Source: Armatimonadota bacterium (GTDB lineage Bacteria; Armatimonadota; Fimbriimonadia; Fimbriimonadales; Fimbriimonadaceae). From it: 64,000 bases of DNA. The stretch spans positions 53,341 through 117,340 of the forward strand of contig JAKOXK010000048.1 in NCBI GenBank assembly GCA_029781035.1, given 5' to 3'. Of this stretch, positions 60,172 through 64,000 are shown one piece after another. Under the pieces are notes generated by a model. It made no database searches. It saw nothing but the letters and a program-made list of their open reading frames with translations, and had not been told where the DNA came from. How positions within the stretch are numbered: position 1 is the stretch's first letter; the number at the start of each line of letters is the position of its first letter. The position numbers were made by a program, and so were the translations under genes.

Positions 60172-63100
60172 ATGGGTCTGACGAAAATCGCAATCAGCAG
60201 GCCCGTCTTCATCGTCATGCTCATGTGCGCGGCGGTGCTCATGGGCTTGATCAGCTACCGCAGCATGCGGGTCGAGCAGAACCCCGACGTGACTTTCGGT
60301 GTCGTGACGATTACAACCGTCTATCCGGGTGCCGGGCCGGACGAGATCAACACACTGGTCACACGTCCGATCGAAGAGGCGGTCTCGAGCGTGGCCAACC
60401 TGCAGGAGGTCACGAGCACCTCGCAAGAAGGTGCGTCCAGTGTCGTCCTCCGGTTTGAAATCGGTGCCGATCAAGAAGCCGCGCTCAATGACGTACGGGC
60501 CAAGGTGGACGCTGTCATTGGGCAACTGCCGCGCGACGTGGACAAGCCGATCGTCGAGAAGTTCGACACGGCAAGTTCACCCGTCATGACGCTCAGCGTC
60601 AAGAGCCAGAGACTCTCCAACCGCCAACTACGGGACTTGGCCGAAGACAAACTTCAGGACCGCTTTGCCCGGATCAAAGGTGTCGCTCAAGTGGAAGTCG
60701 GCGGCGGCGATGTTCGCGAAATAGAAGTCCAGTTGAAGAAGGACGCCCTCGAAGCCTACAAACTGGGGATCGTTGACGTCCAGCGCGCCCTGCAGGCCGC
60801 CACTTTGAACGTGCCGAGTGGCCGCATCGTCACCAAGGACCAGGAGTACACCGTCCGAGTCCTCGGCGAGTTCAAGTCCGTGGACGAAATCGGCCAAACC
60901 TGGCTCACCTTCTCGTCGAAGAACAACGATGGGCCGAACAAGAGCGTCCGCCTGTCCGACATTGCCCGGATCGTTGACACGAACGTCGAACGGCGCGCTT
61001 ACAGCCGACTGAACGGAGCTGACGCGGTCACGATCAACATTCAGAAGGCTAAAGCCGGCAATGCGGTCGAGATCTCTGACGCGATCCTCAAGCCCCAGGT
61101 CGGTCAGAAGCTCAGTCTCCTGAAATCGTTGGAGCAGGAGTATGGGCTTCAGTTCGTGGTCACCCAGGACGACGCCAAGAACATCCGTGAGTCGCTCGCC
61201 GACCTGCAGTTCGCCCTCGTCTTCGGGATCGTGCTCGTCATGGCCGTCGTGTGGCTGTTCCTGCACAACCTGCGCGGGATGTTCATCGTCGCCTTGGCCA
61301 TTCCAATCTGTATGATCGCCTCGTTCATCTTCATGAACGCGGCTGGCTTTACGGTCAACTCGATGTCGATGTTGGCCCTCTCATTGGCGGTTGGTGTCTT
61401 GGTGGACGACGCGATCGTCGTCATTGAGAACATCTATCGACACTTGACGATGGGTGAAGACCCTGTCGAGGCAGCGATCAATGGGCGGTCAGAGATCGGC
61501 CTCGCAGCCATTGCCATCACGTTGGCCGACGTCGTCGTTTGGGTTCCGATCGGAACGATGGGCGGCATCGTGGGCCAGTTCTTCAAGCCGCTTGGCCTGG
61601 GATTCGCCTCGACGGTTCTGCTGTCCCTGTTCGTGTCCTTCACCGTCGTGCCCATGCTCGCGTCGCGGTGGTACCGGTCTGGCGAGGACTGGGAACACCC
61701 GAAGGGCGGGTTCCCAGCTTGGTTCGAGACGACGTTCCACAGCTTCGCGCTTCGGTACCGACGCGTCCTAGAGTGGTCGCTTCGCCACCGCTGGTATGTC
61801 TTCGGAACCGGCTGGGTCGTGCTGTTCGGCATGTTCCAGTTCATTGGAGGCACGTTCGCCAAGACAGCGGGCGAAGCCGTCATGGGAAGGGTTCCCCTCT
61901 TTCTCTTCTGCTTAGTCATCGGCGCGATCGTGTTCGCTGCGAACATTCCTCGTCGCCATATCAAGCCTCAGTTCATCTTGTACGGAGCCATCTTCGGGGC
62001 AGCATTCCCTTCAGCAGCCTATCTAGGCTGGAGTTACGCCCATTGGAAGCAAGAAGCGGTCTTCAAGTTCGCCTTCTCGCCTCCGACGGACAACAACCAG
62101 GTTCAGATCACGATCGACCTGCCTCCGGGAGCGAGCCTGGAAAGGACGGCAGACGTCGTCTCACACGTCGAGCAGATCGTCCTCAAGAACCCTGAAGCCA
62201 AGTACGTCATCAGCCGTATCGGCTCGCGGGCTGCAGGCTTTGCGGCCGCCCAGTCAGGAACAAACTACGCGGCCATTTCCGTCACCTTGTTCGACAAGGC
62301 AGCCCTCCTTGACGATCTTCTCTTCTGGGTCAAGCACTCAGAGCACCTGAGACGGGTCAGCGACACCGAAGTGGCAGCAGACATGCTTCAAGCTATCGGC
62401 AAGGTCCCGGGGGCTAAGGTCTTGGTCAGCGCCGTTCAGGGCTTTGGTTTCGGTTCTCCGATTCAGATGTCGTTCCGGTCTGACGACCAGTCCAAGCTGT
62501 TGCCGACCGTCGTCAAGATCCGCGACGCCCTCGCCGCGGGCGCGATCAAGGGTGTCATCACGCCCGACATCTCCTCGAAACCAGGCAAGCCTGAGGTGCG
62601 AGCGATCCCGGACAGAGCCAAGATGGCCGACGTGGGGATCACCACGGCCGACATCGGCGCGGCACTCCGGATCATGTACGAAGGTGACAACACGACCAAA
62701 TACAGGTCACACGGTCGCGAGTACGACATCCGGGTGATGATGGACCGCAAGGATCGAGACAACGCCCAGATTGTCGACAGTGTGCCCGTAGCGTTCAAAG
62801 ACGGCAACCCGATCTATCTGTCTGAGGTCGCCAACCTGAACTATGGACAGGGCATTGACAAGATCGACCGCAGAGACCGCCAGGAAGAGGTCACGTTGTC
62901 CACGGACTTGTTGCCAGGCTACGCGGCGGGCACGGTTCAGGCTCAGATCGACCAATGGCTGAAGGACAATGAAATGATTCCCGAGGGAGTCTCGTACAAG
63001 CCTCTTGGCCAAGCTGACGTGCAGGCTCGTGAGTCGGGTTACCTTTTTGGCGCCTTCATGATTGGCCTCGTATTGGTCTACATGCTTCTGGCCGCCCTGT

Positions 63101-63591
63101 TCAACAACTACGTCTATCCGTTGATCATCCAGCTTGCCCAACCTCAAGCCCTGGTCGGCGCACTCTTGGCACTGATCTTCACGGACAAGACGTTGAACAT
63201 CGTTGGGTTCGTCGGGATCATCGCCCTGGTCGGCCTGGTCGGAAAAAACGCCATCCTGCTCGTAGACTTCGCCAACACACTGCGTTCTCGGGGTGAAGAC
63301 CGTCACACGGCCCTGTGCGATTCGGGGCAGACGCGGTTGCGACCGATCATGATGACCACGATGGCGCTCCTGTTCGGCATGCTGCCAGTCGCACTTGCCA
63401 TCGGTCGGGGATCCGAGTTCCGCGAGACGATCGGTATCACGATCATCGGCGGCGTGCTCCTCTCCACTCTGCTCACCCTGCTTATCATCCCGTGCTCGTA
63501 CACCCTGTTCGACGACTTCTCGGAGTGGATAAACAAGGTGCGGGGACGGCCAAGCTCGTTCCCATCTGACATCGGGACTCCAAACCACTAA
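60172..63591 (+). CDS. RND (HAE1-type) efflux pump with two additional membrane segments
   Basis: A 1139-residue proton-driven inner-membrane pump. It begins ISRPVFIVMLMCAAVLMGL and has the TM4 charged residues in GVLVDDAIVVIEN. C-terminal GLVGKNAILLVDFAN and RLRPIMMTTMALLFGMLP are typical. Between TM7 (RHRWYVFGTGWVVLFGMF, about 537-560) and the second porter domain (FSPPTDNNQVQITIDLPPG) there are about 60 additional residues with two hydrophobic segments: VPLFLFCLVIGAIVFAA and FILYGAIFGAAFPSAAYL. This gives 14 predicted helices instead of 12 and leaves the topology unchanged. It completes the operon; substrates are unknown. Confidence 0.93.
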   Translation: MGLTKIAISRPVFIVMLMCAAVLMGLISYRSMRVEQNPDVTFGVVTITTVYPGAGPDEINTLVTRPIEEAVSSVANLQEVTSTSQEGASSVVLRFEIGADQEAALNDVRAKVDAVIGQLPRDVDKPIVEKFDTASSPVMTLSVKSQRLSNRQLRDLAEDKLQDRFARIKGVAQVEVGGGDVREIEVQLKKDALEAYKLGIVDVQRALQAATLNVPSGRIVTKDQEYTVRVLGEFKSVDEIGQTWLTFSSKNNDGPNKSVRLSDIARIVDTNVERRAYSRLNGADAVTINIQKAKAGNAVEISDAILKPQVGQKLSLLKSLEQEYGLQFVVTQDDAKNIRESLADLQFALVFGIVLVMAVVWLFLHNLRGMFIVALAIPICMIASFIFMNAAGFTVNSMSMLALSLAVGVLVDDAIVVIENIYRHLTMGEDPVEAAINGRSEIGLAAIAITLADVVVWVPIGTMGGIVGQFFKPLGLGFASTVLLSLFVSFTVVPMLASRWYRSGEDWEHPKGGFPAWFETTFHSFALRYRRVLEWSLRHRWYVFGTGWVVLFGMFQFIGGTFAKTAGEAVMGRVPLFLFCLVIGAIVFAANIPRRHIKPQFILYGAIFGAAFPSAAYLGWSYAHWKQEAVFKFAFSPPTDNNQVQITIDLPPGASLERTADVVSHVEQIVLKNPEAKYVISRIGSRAAGFAAAQSGTNYAAISVTLFDKAALLDDLLFWVKHSEHLRRVSDTEVAADMLQAIGKVPGAKVLVSAVQGFGFGSPIQMSFRSDDQSKLLPTVVKIRDALAAGAIKGVITPDISSKPGKPEVRAIPDRAKMADVGITTADIGAALRIMYEGDNTTKYRSHGREYDIRVMMDRKDRDNAQIVDSVPVAFKDGNPIYLSEVANLNYGQGIDKIDRRDRQEEVTLSTDLLPGYAAGTVQAQIDQWLKDNEMIPEGVSYKPLGQADVQARESGYLFGAFMIGLVLVYMLLAALFNNYVYPLIIQLAQPQALVGALLALIFTDKTLNIVGFVGIIALVGLVGKNAILLVDFANTLRSRGEDRHTALCDSGQTRLRPIMMTTMALLFGMLPVALAIGRGSEFRETIGITIIGGVLLSTLLTLLIIPCSYTLFDDFSEWINKVRGRPSSFPSDIGTPNH

Positions 63592-63601
63592 AGCCTGACC
63601 T

Positions 63602-63632
63602 TGTGTCCGGATCTCGACACGATCCGGGCACA
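63602..63632 (+). terminator. Hairpin ending the efflux operon
   Basis: A 12-bp stem with one G-U pair (63602-63613 with 63621-63632), loop 7 nt, 10 bp after the pump stop codon. No U tract. Confidence 0.65.
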
Positions 63633-63639
63633 GGGACAC

Positions 63640-63677
63640 CGAGGACCCACGCGTGAACTCTGCACAGTGGGTCCTCG
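63640..63677. other. Second hairpin before rplU
   Basis: CGAGGACCCAC (63640-63650) pairs perfectly with GTGGGTCCTCG (63667-63677) around a 16-nt loop. It ends 26 bp before the rplU -10 and may be a tandem terminator. Confidence 0.5.
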
Positions 63678-63703
63678 AGTTGTCAGGAGGCTCGAGACCG
63701 TGC

Positions 63704-63709
63704 CATAAT
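63704..63709 (+). promoter_or_regulatory. -10 element (CATAAT) for rplU
   Basis: CATAAT, followed by a leader of about 53 nt before ATG 63769. Confidence 0.5.
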
Positions 63710-63720
63710 CACGATTCGCT

Positions 63721-63751
63721 GACTCCCTTGAGGGGTCGAATGCGCTTCTAA
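63721..63751 (+). other. rplU leader hairpin and three-codon ORF
   Basis: GACTCC and GGGGTC (63721-63737) form a 6-bp hairpin with one G-U pair. Its right side contains GAGGGG (63730-63735), which lies 4 nt before an ATG-CGC-TTC-TAA frame at 63740-63751. The miniature frame could be a translated leader for rplU or chance. Confidence 0.3.
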
Positions 63752-63768
63752 CCAGGACGGTGCCCACG

Positions 63769-64000
63769 ATGTACGCAATTGTCAAAACAGGCGGCAAGCA
63801 GGTCAAGGCCGCGAAAGACGAGACCTTGATCGTTGAGAAGATCGAGGGCGACCCCGGCTCTACCGTCACTCTGGAAGAAGTCCTCATGGTCGTCGACGGA
63901 GCCAACGTGTCCGTCGGGAGTCCATTTGTCAAGGGCGCCAAGGTCCGCGCTGAGATCGTTCGGCAGGGCAAAGCGAAGAAGATCAACGCTTTCAACTACA
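63769..64000 (+). CDS. rplU: 50S ribosomal protein bL21, 5' part
   Basis: The first 77 residues of bL21, cut by the window end. It begins MYAIVKTGGKQVKAAKDE, the family signature, and goes on to VGSPFVKGAKVRAEIVRQGK. In most bacteria rplU is followed by rpmA. The leader is about 53 nt, so unlike many genes here it is not leaderless. Confidence 0.95.
   Translation, partial: MYAIVKTGGKQVKAAKDETLIVEKIEGDPGSTVTLEEVLMVVDGANVSVGSPFVKGAKVRAEIVRQGKAKKINAFNY

Overview
The window is a compact, GC-rich (roughly 60 % by eye) bacterial chromosome segment with no sign of plasmid, phage, insertion sequence or CRISPR material. An outer-membrane cell plan is indicated by apolipoprotein N-acyltransferase (11773-13281), several lipoprotein signals and a TolC/MFP/RND tripartite efflux operon (57173-63591). 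The set as a whole (a TIGR03790-type protein, a PEP-CTERM-like tail, a Ycf46-type AAA+ ATPase, GH127 and GHL10-like secreted enzymes, two short ClpS paralogues) fits the Armatimonadota, perhaps the Fimbriimonadia. That placement is an inference from gene families, not from a marker phylogeny.

Layout. 1-13300: end of an M24 peptidase, PEP-CTERM-like protein, rnc-aspartate aminotransferase pair, FecCD permease, TIGR03790 protein, DegT aminotransferase, Ycf46-like ATPase divergent from a LacI regulator, histidine phosphatase overlapping lnt. 13300-26300: tRNA-Ser(UGA), GH127 enzyme, SDR, PknB-like kinase, class III cyclase fused to NB-ARC, a 41-residue membrane protein, a rhodanese-SufE pair, a GHL10-like hydrolase, an AraC/GyrI regulator. 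26300-41600: pnp with an RG-rich tail, acs, VOC protein, DUF885 peptidase, a 21-bp tandem-repeat array, Tat-type metallophosphoesterase, PPK2, tRNA-Ser(CGA), a DUF255-like protein divergent from gatC-gatA. 41600-54500: ispE and an NTP transferase, a cluster of very small genes, degenerate receiver, XerC/D recombinase, acpP-fabF, two large polytopic membrane proteins, tandem clpS genes, GAF-GGDEF cyclase. 54500-64000: C11-like lipoprotein lacking the catalytic Cys, rpsR, AbrB-like regulator plus efflux operon, and the start of rplU.

The strongest window-wide signal concerns gene starts. At least a dozen genes have a TATAAT-like hexamer only 6-8 nt before the start codon (including GTG and TTG starts), with no room for a Shine-Dalgarno leader. 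This predicts widespread leaderless transcription, and it settles several start codons and supports one gene of only 41 codons. Genes inside operons instead use SD-like GAGG/GGAAGG sequences and short overlaps.

Other points of interest: a perfect 9-bp dyad around the -10 of the efflux operon next to an AbrB-type gene; two extra predicted membrane segments inside the RND pump; tandem ClpS-like proteins with altered N-degron pocket residues; Cys-to-Ser in a clostripain-like lipoprotein; and the 21-bp minisatellite between convergent genes. I saw no complete novel defence or biosynthetic system.
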